A stretch of 5,982 bases of DNA. Origin: an uncultured Kouleothrix sp. Its GTDB lineage: Bacteria; Chloroflexota; Chloroflexia; Chloroflexales; Roseiflexaceae. The stretch lies in contig CALLYN010001023.1 of assembly GCA_937858455.1 (NCBI GenBank), forward strand, positions 1 through 5,982, in the 5' to 3' direction. Numbering within the stretch: the stretch's first letter is position 1; the number at the start of each line of letters is the position of its first letter. Below, one piece after another: positions 1 to 5,982 of this stretch. The notes under the pieces are model-generated. The model was not told the DNA's origin, made no database searches, and saw nothing but the letters and a program-made list of their open reading frames with translations. The translations under genes were made by a program, and so were the position numbers.

Positions 1-424
1 CCGCCCGTCGCACCCGCGGATCGTCGGCGTCGAGCCGACCCGCGCGGCCTGCGTGCTCGCGTCGCTGCAGGCCGCGCGGCTCGTCAGCATCCCCGAGCCG
101 CAAGACTCGATCATGGCCGGGCTGAACTGCGGCACGCCCTCGCTGGTTGCCTGGCCCGATGTCTCGGCCGGCCTCGACATGCTGCTGGCGATCGACGACG
201 ACCTGGCGCGCCAGGCCATGCGCGCCCTGGCGCGCGACGGCATTGTGGCCGGCGAGACTGGCGCGGCCGGCGCGGGCGGGCTGATCGACCTGTGCTCCGC
301 GCGCGATCTGGCGGCCGCGCGCGGCTGGCTGGGGCTCGGCGCACACAGCCGGGTGCTGCTGATCTGCACCGAGGGCGCCACCGACCCGGAGGCCTACGAC
401 AGCGTGTTGGCCGGCGAGGAGTAA
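1..424 (+). CDS. dpaL: Diaminopropionate ammonia-lyase, C-terminal part (5' truncated by window)
   Basis: The last 140 codons of a fold-type II PLP enzyme are visible, read from base 2 to the TAA at 422-424; the start lies outside the window. The family converts 2,3-diaminopropionate to pyruvate and ammonia in the cytoplasm. The fragment begins with a VGVEPTRAACVLASL block and continues with MAGLNCGTPS (fragment residues 38-47), which matches the diaminopropionate lyase signature around SIMAGLxCG. It ends its core with GETGAAGAGGL (84-94), the segment that contacts the pyridine ring of PLP. Family members are about 400 residues, so roughly two thirds is missing, including the PLP lysine. The usual Ser of the GESGA motif is Thr here (T86), which is compatible with other fold-type II enzymes. 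A GTG at 53 is an internal valine codon, not a start. The next gene starts 28 bases downstream on the same strand. A threonine/serine dehydratase-like relative is the main alternative. Confidence 0.85.
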   Translation, partial: RPSHPRIVGVEPTRAACVLASLQAARLVSIPEPQDSIMAGLNCGTPSLVAWPDVSAGLDMLLAIDDDLARQAMRALARDGIVAGETGAAGAGGLIDLCSARDLAAARGWLGLGAHSRVLLICTEGATDPEAYDSVLAGEE

Positions 425-452
425 ACCACGCGACGTTCAAGGAACCACGCCC

Positions 453-1559
453 ATGCGTCTCAGGCTGCTCGTCGGTGCGATCGTGCTGGTCGCCACGCTG
501 CTGCTGCTGCCGCGCTTCCTCTCGGACTTCGCCCAGGACTACGCGGCCGCGCGGGCGTGGTGGCGTGGGCTGAGCCCGAACAGCCAGACTGCGGCAATTC
601 TAAGCGAGTGCTGCGCCGATATCGCACCGCTGTACGGCGGCATGCAGACGGCCCACCCGCCCTTCGCGACGCTGCTGGCGCTGCCGCTGGGCTGGCTGCC
701 CTGGCCGGCCGCGCGCCTGATCTGGCTGGCGCTCTCGTGGGCCGCGCTGGTCGGCGCCTGGCAGATCGGCCGGGTGAGCGCGTGGGCCTGCGCTGCCACC
801 GGCGCGTTCTGGGTGATCGCGCTCGGCCTGGGCACCCACGAGGCGCTGCTGTTCGCGCTGCTGCTGCTCGCGCTCGAGCTCGACCGCCCGCCGTTGCCCG
901 AAGAAAGCCGGCCGGCCCGCCGCGACTGGCTTGTGGGCGGCCTGGTCGGGCTGTGCGCGGCGATCAAGGTGTACCCGATCGTGCTGATCGGCGGGCTGCT
1001 GCTGGCGCGGCGCTACGCCGCCGCCGCCGTGGCGCTGGCCACTGGCGCCGCGCTCACGCTGCTGTGCGAGCTGGTGCTCGGCTTCGGCACCACGCTCGGC
1101 TGGCTGCGCTTCACGCCGATCAATACTAACTTTTATGTCGACCAGATCGGCAATGGCTCGCTGGTGCGGCTGGTGCGCGCGGTGTTGCCTGGCGCGCCGG
1201 CCACGCCGCTGGCGCTGGCGCTGCTGGTGCTGCTGGCACTGCCGCTGGTGCCGCGGCTGCGGCGCGGCGACTGGCTGCGCCCGCTGGTGCCGGTGATGCT
1301 GCTGGGGTCGCCGCTGAGCTGGCGGCACTACATAGGTCTTGCCGAGATCGACCGGCTGGGGCGCTTCGAGCAGGCCGCGCTCGCACTGGCCGGCGCGGCC
1401 GCGCTGCTGGTAGGCATGCAGCTGCTGCCGCCCGACAACATGGCCCCGGTGGTGCAGGGGCCGCTGCTGCTTGTGCTGATCTGGCTGTGGTACCGCGACA
1501 GCGCGCGGAAATTGCCGGCCGAGCCGCCCGCGCCGGCCGCCGAGCAACACTATTCATAG
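453..1559 (+). CDS. GT87 / DUF2029-type membrane glycosyltransferase
   Basis: This 368-residue, very hydrophobic polytopic protein has the layout of glycosyltransferase family 87 (DUF2029), GT-C-fold enzymes that move sugars, often mannose, from polyprenyl-phosphate donors on the outer face of the membrane. A first helix (about 5-22) is followed by a loop with DYAAARAWWRG (29-39), where the Asp is the likely catalytic or donor-binding acid of GT-C proteins. Further family marks are AHPPFATLLALPLGWLP (67-83), the AAIKVYPIVL block (169-178), NGSLVRLVR (234-242) and SPLSWRHY (286-293). About ten membrane segments can be drawn, with a short Pro/Ala-rich cytoplasmic tail. The start is supported by AAGGA at 439-443, nine bases before the ATG. 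The short gap behind the lyase gene allows co-transcription, but no functional link is evident. Acceptor and donor cannot be read from the sequence. Confidence 0.82.
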   Translation: MRLRLLVGAIVLVATLLLLPRFLSDFAQDYAAARAWWRGLSPNSQTAAILSECCADIAPLYGGMQTAHPPFATLLALPLGWLPWPAARLIWLALSWAALVGAWQIGRVSAWACAATGAFWVIALGLGTHEALLFALLLLALELDRPPLPEESRPARRDWLVGGLVGLCAAIKVYPIVLIGGLLLARRYAAAAVALATGAALTLLCELVLGFGTTLGWLRFTPINTNFYVDQIGNGSLVRLVRAVLPGAPATPLALALLVLLALPLVPRLRRGDWLRPLVPVMLLGSPLSWRHYIGLAEIDRLGRFEQAALALAGAAALLVGMQLLPPDNMAPVVQGPLLLVLIWLWYRDSARKLPAEPPAPAAEQHYS

Positions 1560-1591
1560 GACTTATACCAAACTCCGCTCGATCGCTTTCG

Positions 1592-1626
1592 TTTTGCCCT
1601 GCCCGGCGAAGTCGGGCAGGGCAAAA
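1592..1626. repeat. Perfect 14-bp inverted repeat (hairpin)
   Basis: The arm TTTTGCCCTGCCCG (1592-1605) is exactly complementary to 1613-1626, around the 7-base loop GCGAAGT. It sits 32 bases after the glycosyltransferase stop and may end or stabilise that transcript. The base order is opposite to a classic intrinsic terminator: T's precede the stem, A's close it and no T-run follows. A simple Rho-independent terminator call is therefore not supported. Confidence 0.75.
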
Positions 1627-1630
1627 GAAA

Positions 1631-1656
1631 CTTCGGGGCGCGAAGCCGCCCCAAAG
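1631..1656. repeat. Imperfect 10-bp inverted repeat (hairpin)
   Basis: CTTCGGGGCG (1631-1640) pairs with CGCCCCAAAG (1647-1656) with one mismatch, around the loop CGAAGC. It follows the 14-bp hairpin by four bases. Its GGGGCG...CCGCCCC core with a GAAG tip resembles the hairpin at 2634-2660 in the second large gap. Confidence 0.55.
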
Positions 1657-1729
1657 CTCCGCACACAGCACGCGATCAGCCAATTCGCCGCAACGCTACA
1701 TCTTTCGCCTCTCGACGCAGCCAGCACGC

Positions 1730-1735
1730 TATAGT
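1730..1735 (+). promoter_or_regulatory. Candidate -10 box for the DUF2306 gene
   Basis: TATAGT matches TATAAT at five of six positions and lies in the gap upstream of the DUF2306 gene. No good -35 hexamer is found at 16-18 bases upstream and there is no TG extension. Its distance to the ATG at 1888 would give an untranslated leader of about 145 bases. This is a weak candidate. Confidence 0.25.
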
Positions 1736-1872
1736 ACCCTGGCGAAGGGCGCAGCACGCGCAGCCAGGATGGCAGCTGGCTCTTCAAACAAAACACACTA
1801 GCGGCGCCATACAGGAGAAACGAGCGCTCTGCCGACCCGAAAACGCTATTGTGGCCGGCCTCGGCCAACCAG

Positions 1873-1878
1873 AAAGGA
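1873..1878 (+). promoter_or_regulatory. Ribosome binding site deciding the DUF2306 start
   Basis: AAAGGA lies nine bases before the ATG at 1888. It favours that start over the in-frame TTG at 1849, which would add 13 polar residues and has no good site in front of it. Confidence 0.65.
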
Positions 1879-1887
1879 ACACTCCCT

Positions 1888-2550
1888 ATGGTCGCAAACC
1901 GCTACCAGCGTGCGGGCCGCGCGGCAGGATGGCTGCTGATGGCCACGCTCGCGCTGATCGTGCTAGCCTACGCCGTGATCATGCTGGTGACGCGCGCCTT
2001 CCCCGAGCAGCTGCAGCCGTCGTTTCAGGCGCATAGCCTGGCGATCTCGGTGCACATCGGCGGCTCGCTGCTGACGCTGGCGCTGGGGCCGTTTCAGTTC
2101 GTCGCGCGGCTGCGCGGGCGCTACCCGGCGCTGCACCGCTGGATGGGCCGGGCATACCTGGTGAGCGTGCTGGTCGGCGGCCTGGGCGGGCTCTACATGG
2201 CGATGTTCTCGAGCGGCGGCATGGTCGCGCACCTCGGCTTCGCCGGCCTGGCGCTGGCCTGGCTGCTCAGCGGCGCCATCGCCTACCGCGCGATCCGCGC
2301 GCGGCGCATCGCAGAGCACCGGCGCTGGATGGTGCGCAACTTCGCCGCCACCTTTGCGGCCGTCACGCTGCGGCTGTGGATGCCTCTGCTGATTATCGCC
2401 GCGCACCTGCCCTTCAGCGTGGCCTACCCGCTGGTGGCCTGGCTCGCGTGGGTGCCAAACCTGGTGCTGGCTGAGCTGGGGATTCGCTACCTGGCGCGGC
2501 GCGGCCAGCCGCAGCCGCACGCGCGGCTCTCGGGCGGGGCCAGCCTGTGA
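1888..2550 (+). CDS. DUF2306-family membrane protein
   Basis: This 220-residue integral membrane protein has about six helices (roughly residues 13-34, 52-71, 90-108, 114-134, 152-172 and 177-199). The pattern fits the DUF2306 family, whose function is not established. Diagnostic stretches are SVHIGGSLLTLALGPFQF (54-71), RGRYPALHRWMGRAYL (76-91) and AEHRRWMVRNFAATFAAVTLR (142-162). Four histidines in or beside helices (H56, H83, H115, H144) recur at family-typical places and could bind a metal or heme, which is only an inference. The start at 1888 is chosen for its AAAGGA site; an in-frame TTG at 1849 is possible but less likely. The gene stands alone, with hairpin-rich gaps on both sides, and faces the NIPSNAP gene tail to tail. 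Confidence 0.8.
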   Translation: MVANRYQRAGRAAGWLLMATLALIVLAYAVIMLVTRAFPEQLQPSFQAHSLAISVHIGGSLLTLALGPFQFVARLRGRYPALHRWMGRAYLVSVLVGGLGGLYMAMFSSGGMVAHLGFAGLALAWLLSGAIAYRAIRARRIAEHRRWMVRNFAATFAAVTLRLWMPLLIIAAHLPFSVAYPLVAWLAWVPNLVLAELGIRYLARRGQPQPHARLSGGASL

Positions 2551-2571
2551 GCGCGCGGGTGGGCTGGTACA

Positions 2572-2587
2572 GCTTTGTGGCTTTGTG
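2572..2587 (+). repeat. 8-bp tandem duplication
   Basis: GCTTTGTG occurs twice in direct succession (2572-2579 and 2580-2587) and a third partial GCT follows. It starts 21 bases after the DUF2306 stop, at the left edge of the hairpin-rich gap. It could be replication slippage or an insertion scar. Confidence 0.6.
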
Positions 2588-2633
2588 GCTATTTGATACC
2601 AAATTCGCTTCATGACTGACACTTTGGTGGGGG

Positions 2634-2666
2634 TTTGGGGGCGGCTTCGCCGCCCTCAAATTTCTT
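2634..2666 (+). terminator. Hairpin followed by T-rich stretch, possible terminator of the DUF2306 gene
   Basis: TTTGGGGGCGGC (2634-2645) pairs with GCCGCCCTCAAA (2649-2660) as a 12-bp stem with one G-U pair and the 3-base loop TTC. TTTCTT follows directly (2661-2666), giving a short, interrupted T-run. It lies about 85 bases after the stop of the DUF2306 gene. The A/T pairs at the stem base run in the non-canonical direction, so the terminator call is moderate. Confidence 0.4.
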
Positions 2667-2709
2667 ATTGTGCTGCACTCCGTGGCGAAGCCACGGAGTG
2701 CAGCACAAT
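2667..2709. repeat. Perfect 20-bp inverted repeat with GAA loop
   Basis: Bases 2667-2686, starting ATTGTGCTGCACTCC, are exactly complementary to 2690-2709, leaving only GAA as the loop. It sits between two convergent genes, 42 bases from the NIPSNAP stop. Neither side carries a T-run, so it is not a textbook intrinsic terminator. It could be a bidirectional transcription block, an mRNA 3'-end stabiliser or part of a dispersed palindromic repeat. Confidence 0.85.
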
Positions 2710-2750
2710 CTATACGTGATCAAGCGAACAGCGTATGAAAGGTATTGGCC

Positions 2751-3086
2751 CTAGCCAGCATCCGTCGGCGCGATCGGCGCCAGCGGCACGAGCACACGAT
2801 CCTCGATCGCGCCGACCAGATCGCCATGCGCGGCGCTGGTGGCGCGCTTGATCGCCTGCCACTCCTCGTCAGCGCGGAATGCCGCCCAGGCGGCCGCGAG
2901 CGCCGCCTCGTCGGGCCACTCCAGCAGGTACACAAACTCGGTGCGCGCCGCGCCCGCAGCCTCCCACATGCCCACGATCGAGAAGCCGTAGCGCCGCATG
3001 ATCCGCGCGGCGTGGTCGCGAAAGCGCGCGTGAAACGCGGCCTTGTTGTGCTCGAAGATCTCGTAGATTCGCAGCTGCTGAACCAT
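2751..3086 (-). CDS. NIPSNAP-family protein
   Basis: This small cytoplasmic protein (111 residues from the chosen start) is a single NIPSNAP ferredoxin-like alpha/beta domain. It begins QLRIYEI (4-10), has the central RRYGFSIVGMWEA (31-43) and FVYLLEWPDEAALAAAWAAFRADEEW (51-76) segments, and ends with VLVPLAP. The fold belongs to the dimeric alpha/beta-barrel group; its biochemical role in bacteria is not settled. Three in-frame ATGs lie at 3096-3098, 3090-3092 and 3084-3086. The last is chosen because GGAG (3093-3096, minus strand) lies six bases before it and relatives begin with MVxQLRIYE. The 3098 start would add only four residues. It diverges from the acyl-CoA dehydrogenase gene, which hints at shared regulation. 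Confidence 0.8.
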   Translation of the reverse strand: MVQQLRIYEIFEHNKAAFHARFRDHAARIMRRYGFSIVGMWEAAGAARTEFVYLLEWPDEAALAAAWAAFRADEEWQAIKRATSAAHGDLVGAIEDRVLVPLAPIAPTDAG

Positions 3087-3092
3087 TCGCAT

Positions 3093-3096
3093 CTCC
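3093..3096 (-). promoter_or_regulatory. Ribosome binding site deciding the NIPSNAP start
   Basis: On the minus strand GGAG is placed six bases before the ATG at 3084-3086. It overlaps the first of three closely spaced in-frame ATGs, so the upstream ATG is unlikely to be the main start. Confidence 0.5.
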
Positions 3097-3123
3097 ATTT
3101 CTCTGGCAGATCACATCGCTCGC

Positions 3124-3132
3124 ATCATACCA
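3124..3132 (-). promoter_or_regulatory. Extended -10 promoter for the NIPSNAP gene
   Basis: Read on the minus strand, TGGTATGAT is an extended -10 element: TG, one base, then TATGAT (five of six matches). It lies 37 bases upstream of the chosen ATG. No clear -35 box is present, as is usual for extended -10 promoters. Confidence 0.45.
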
Positions 3133-3141
3133 CGGCAGCTA

Positions 3142-3150
3142 TGCTATACT
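3142..3150 (+). promoter_or_regulatory. Extended -10 promoter for the acyl-CoA dehydrogenase gene
   Basis: TGCTATACT contains TG, one base, then TATACT (five of six matches to TATAAT), 45 bases before the ATG at 3196. No good -35 hexamer is seen. Only nine bases separate it from the opposing element at 3124-3132, so RNA polymerase probably cannot occupy both at once. Confidence 0.5.
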
Positions 3151-3195
3151 CAGCGCGATCGGCCATTCTTGGCATACGCTGCATGATGGTGAGCT

Positions 3196-4403
<1,208 letters not shown>

Positions 4404-4407
<4 letters not shown>

Positions 4408-5246
4408 TGCCCTCCGAAGCGGTAGCTCTCGCCGCGCTGCAGGTAGCGCACCCGCTCGGCCAGCCCGGCCGCGCTCACCGCCTGCTCGAAGTCGGACAGC
4501 GGCGACGCGAACACGTCGTAGTCGTCGTAGTGGATCGGGATGGCCAGCCGTGGATCCGCCAGCGCGATCATCTCGGCGCCTTGCTGGCCGTCCATCGTAA
4601 CCATCACGCCGAGCACGCGCGTGCCGCCCAGGTGCAGCAGCGCAAGGTCGATGCCGGGGTAGCGGCGCGGCAGCTCTTTCAGATCGTCGATGATCAGCGT
4701 GTCGCCGGTGATGTAGATGCGGTACGGCGGCGCGCCGGCCTCGAACTCCAACACGCTGCCCATCACTTCGGGCAACACCATCTCGGCGAGCGGCGGGCCG
4801 TGCCGGCCGGGCGCGGCAGTGATCCGCAGCCGCGTATCGCCCTTCGCCACCACCAGCGATCCCCAGGTGCCGAGCGAGTAGGTGTTGCCGAAGCCGCGCC
4901 GCTCAAGCGCCCTGGCGGCCTCGGGGGTGGTCACAATCGGCAGCGCGCGGTCGAGCTCGCGCTCGGCCACCTGGTCGAAGTGATCGCCGTGGAAGTGCGA
5001 CAGCAGCACCAGGTCGAGCGGCGGCAGGTCGCCAATATCGACCGCCGGGTCGGTCAGGCGAGTGGTGTGCATGCCATAGCCGATCGACACCTGCTCGTGC
5101 ATGTGCACAAAGGTCGGGTCGGTCAGAATCGTCAGCCCGGCGTAGCGGATCAGCACCGTGGCGTTGCCAATGAAGAAGATCGAGCCTTCGGCCGGGGCTG
5201 CGGGCGAGCCACCCGGCGGAAGCTGAAGCAGATGAGCCGACTGCAT
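4404..5246 (-). CDS. Metallo-beta-lactamase-fold hydrolase, UlaG/NAPE-PLD-like
   Basis: This 280-residue cytoplasmic protein has the whole metal-binding set of the metallo-beta-lactamase fold: SHFHGDH (83-89, giving H84, H86, D88, H89), H149 in PGRHGP, D182 in TGDT and H239 in [11 protein letters not shown]. The opening beta-strands [22 protein letters not shown] (23-44) are typical of the UlaG / beta-lactamase_2 branch, which includes N-acyl-phosphatidylethanolamine phospholipase D and L-ascorbate-6-phosphate lactonase. The substrate cannot be assigned. The ATG at 5244-5246 is preceded by a strong GGAGG at eight bases. The reading frame stays open for 144 codons further upstream, but that part is antisense to the next gene and lacks protein-like features. 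Its stop shares bases with the stop of the convergent dehydrogenase gene, so there is no room for a separate terminator. Confidence 0.88.
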
Positions 5247-5254
5247 GGTTTGGG

Positions 5255-5259
5255 CCTCC
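5255..5259 (-). promoter_or_regulatory. Ribosome binding site deciding the hydrolase start
   Basis: On the minus strand GGAGG, within GAGGAGG, is eight bases before the ATG at 5244-5246. It separates the real hydrolase gene from the open frame that continues antisense into the YbjQ gene. Confidence 0.75.
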
Positions 5260-5339
5260 TCTCGTATTGCCCGAGCTGACCGCAAGAACCATGCCGATAT
5301 GCGCGTTTTTGCACCACAGTTGTCGAAAGGAGCTAGCCC

Positions 5340-5810
5340 ATGCACTGCTCGATGTGCGATGCGGTCATCCCGCCCGACTCGCAGTTCTGCATTATCTGCG
5401 GCGCGCCGGTGGCAGCGGCGCAGACCGGCGCGACCCAGCGGCTGCGGCCCGACCAGCCACTGGCGCTCGATCCGGCGATGGTCACGTCGGCGTTCACGCT
5501 GCCGGGCTACCGGCTGGTGCGCTCGCTGGGGATCGTGCGCGGCCTGACGGTGCGCTCGGCCAGCTTCGGCGGCCAGATCGCCGCGGCGTTCCAGTCGCTG
5601 GCCGGCGGCAACATCCGCACCATGACCACCGTGTGCGAGCACGCGCGCACCGAGGCCTACCGCATGATCGTCGAGCATGCCGCGCAGCTTGGCGCCAACG
5701 CGATCGTCGGCTTCGGCTACGACACCACCGAGATCGCCCAGGGCATGACCGAGGTGCTGGCCTACGGCACGGCGGTGATGGTCGAGCCCGAGGCGACCGG
5801 CAGGCTGTGA
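5340..5810 (+). CDS. Zinc-ribbon plus YbjQ (UPF0145) domain protein
   Basis: This 156-residue cytoplasmic protein combines two domains. The first 21 residues are a double-CxxC zinc ribbon (C3, C6, C17, C20, with PPDSQFC before the second pair). A linker of about 30 residues leads to a YbjQ/UPF0145 domain (about 53-150). This domain is recognisable from PGYRLVRSLGIVRGLTVRS (55-73), FGGQIAAAFQSLAGG (76-90), the helix ARTEAYRMIVEHAAQLGANAIVG (102-124) and FGYDTTEI (125-132). YbjQ proteins form oligomers and have been proposed to bind heavy metals; the role is not proven. The start has a strong AAAGGAG (5326-5332), seven bases from the ATG. It diverges from the metallo-hydrolase gene across a 93-base gap in which I see no convincing promoter. 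A 24-base gap separates it from the convergent gene downstream. Confidence 0.85.
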   Translation: MHCSMCDAVIPPDSQFCIICGAPVAAAQTGATQRLRPDQPLALDPAMVTSAFTLPGYRLVRSLGIVRGLTVRSASFGGQIAAAFQSLAGGNIRTMTTVCEHARTEAYRMIVEHAAQLGANAIVGFGYDTTEIAQGMTEVLAYGTAVMVEPEATGRL

Positions 5811-5834
5811 TCGCGCGGCCGCGCTCGTGCTATC

Positions 5835-5982
5835 TCAGGCGATCTGCTCGGCCAGCGCAAACCCCGGCGCAAGCGGCCATGCCGCGCCGGCTGCTGGCGG
5901 GAAGCCGTTGCCGATCGCGGTGCCTAGCGTGATCACCACGGCGCGCTCGGCGCCGGCGTAGGCCATCGCGGCGGCGGCGCCG
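5835..5982 (-). CDS. C-terminal end of an unrecognised gene (truncated by window)
   Basis: A minus-strand frame enters from the right edge and ends with TGA (5835-5837), giving 48 visible codons. The frame is well supported by the same strong G/C third-position bias as its neighbours. The peptide includes AYAGAERAVVITLGTAIGNGFPP, followed by a Pro/Ala-rich end LAPGFALAEQIA. The LGTAIGNG stretch looks like a nucleotide- or phosphate-binding glycine loop of the sugar-kinase/ROK/BadF type. The protein stops only about 28 residues later, however, which does not fit ROK kinases, so I give no family. It converges on the YbjQ gene with 24 bases between the stops. Confidence 0.5.
   Translation of the reverse strand, partial: GAAAAMAYAGAERAVVITLGTAIGNGFPPAAGAAWPLAPGFALAEQIA

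Larger units (their letters stand above)
1565..1656 (+). repeat. Intergenic repeat copy 1: ATACCAAA box plus two hairpins
   Basis: The box ATACCAAACTCCGCTC (1565-1580) matches 12 of 16 positions with ATACCAAATTCGCTTC at 2596-2611, the other large gap in this window. In both places the box is followed within 40 bases by two strong hairpins, and it lies just downstream of a stop codon. This is seen directly. That it is a dispersed repeat family is an inference from two copies. No terminal inverted repeats, target duplication or transposase are visible. Confidence 0.45.
1560..1887. other. 328-base gene-free gap
   Basis: No convincing gene lies between the glycosyltransferase stop and the DUF2306 start. 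Short frames here lack ribosome sites and recognisable residues. The left third holds an ATACCAAAC-type box (1565-1580) and two hairpins (1592-1626, 1631-1656). The remainder is less GC-biased, with a TATAGT box at 1730-1735, a weak 6-bp hairpin (1762-1767 with 1776-1781) and an A-rich stretch near 1783-1800. The promoter of the downstream gene most likely lies in this part. Confidence 0.6.
2596..2709 (+). repeat. Intergenic repeat copy 2: ATACCAAA box plus two hairpins
   Basis: ATACCAAATTCGCTTC (2596-2611) resembles the box at 1565-1580. A G/T-rich stretch follows, then hairpins at 2634-2660 and 2667-2709. This fills most of the 200-base space between two convergent genes. The matching order of box and hairpins in both large gaps suggests one repeat family, though the spacing and stem sequences differ. 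Confidence 0.45.

Noticed and set aside
600..1550. Minus-strand open frame of about 316 codons opposite the glycosyltransferase
   Set aside because: Its product is Gln/Arg/His-rich low-complexity sequence, the complement of Leu/Ala codons in the real gene, with no ribosome site or domain.
1592..1626. Classic Rho-independent terminator of the glycosyltransferase gene
   Set aside because: The stem is strong, but T's lie on its 5' side and A's on its 3' side, with no T-run after it. It is kept as an inverted repeat only.
1487..1868. Small open frames on both strands in the gap before the DUF2306 gene
   Set aside because: They run through hairpins, lack ribosome sites, and their products look like translated intergenic sequence.
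5247..5678. Upstream extension of the hydrolase frame by 144 codons
   Set aside because: It is antisense to the zinc-ribbon/YbjQ gene, lacks protein-family features, and the GGAGG site at 5255-5259 fixes the start at 5246.

Overview
This is a GC-rich window (GC dominates third codon positions in every gene), apparently from the chromosome of a free-living bacterium. Codon use, TATACT/TATGAT-like -10 boxes, GGAG-type ribosome sites and the protein types fit a filamentous member of the Chloroflexota (Roseiflexus/Kouleothrix-like). That placement is an inference from style, since no marker gene is present.

Layout, left to right. The window opens inside the 3' end of a PLP-dependent diaminopropionate ammonia-lyase (+). 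A multi-spanning GT87/DUF2029-type glycosyltransferase (+) follows 28 bases later. Next is a 328-base gene-free gap with two hairpins and a weak promoter candidate, then a DUF2306-type six-helix membrane protein (+). A second hairpin-rich gap (200 bases) contains a perfect 20-bp inverted repeat with a 3-base loop and separates this gene from a convergent NIPSNAP-family gene (-). The NIPSNAP gene and an ACAD10/11-like acyl-CoA dehydrogenase (+) diverge from a 109-base region with two back-to-back extended -10 promoters. The dehydrogenase ends head-on against a metallo-beta-lactamase-fold hydrolase (-), and one CTAG palindrome provides both stop codons. The hydrolase diverges from a small zinc-ribbon plus YbjQ (UPF0145) protein (+). 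The window closes on the 3' end of an unrecognised minus-strand gene.

The genes do not form one pathway. Strand changes and pairings suggest mostly independent units: the lyase/glycosyltransferase pair (possibly co-transcribed), the divergent NIPSNAP/acyl-CoA dehydrogenase pair (both plausibly linked to acyl metabolism), and the divergent hydrolase/YbjQ pair. I see no defence system, mobile element with a transposase, CRISPR array, tRNA or rRNA.

The most noteworthy non-coding signal is that both larger gene-free gaps share a layout. Each has an ATACCAAA-type box followed by two strong hairpins, most with GGCGAAG/CTTCGCC-type tips. This suggests a dispersed intergenic repeat family rather than simple terminators.
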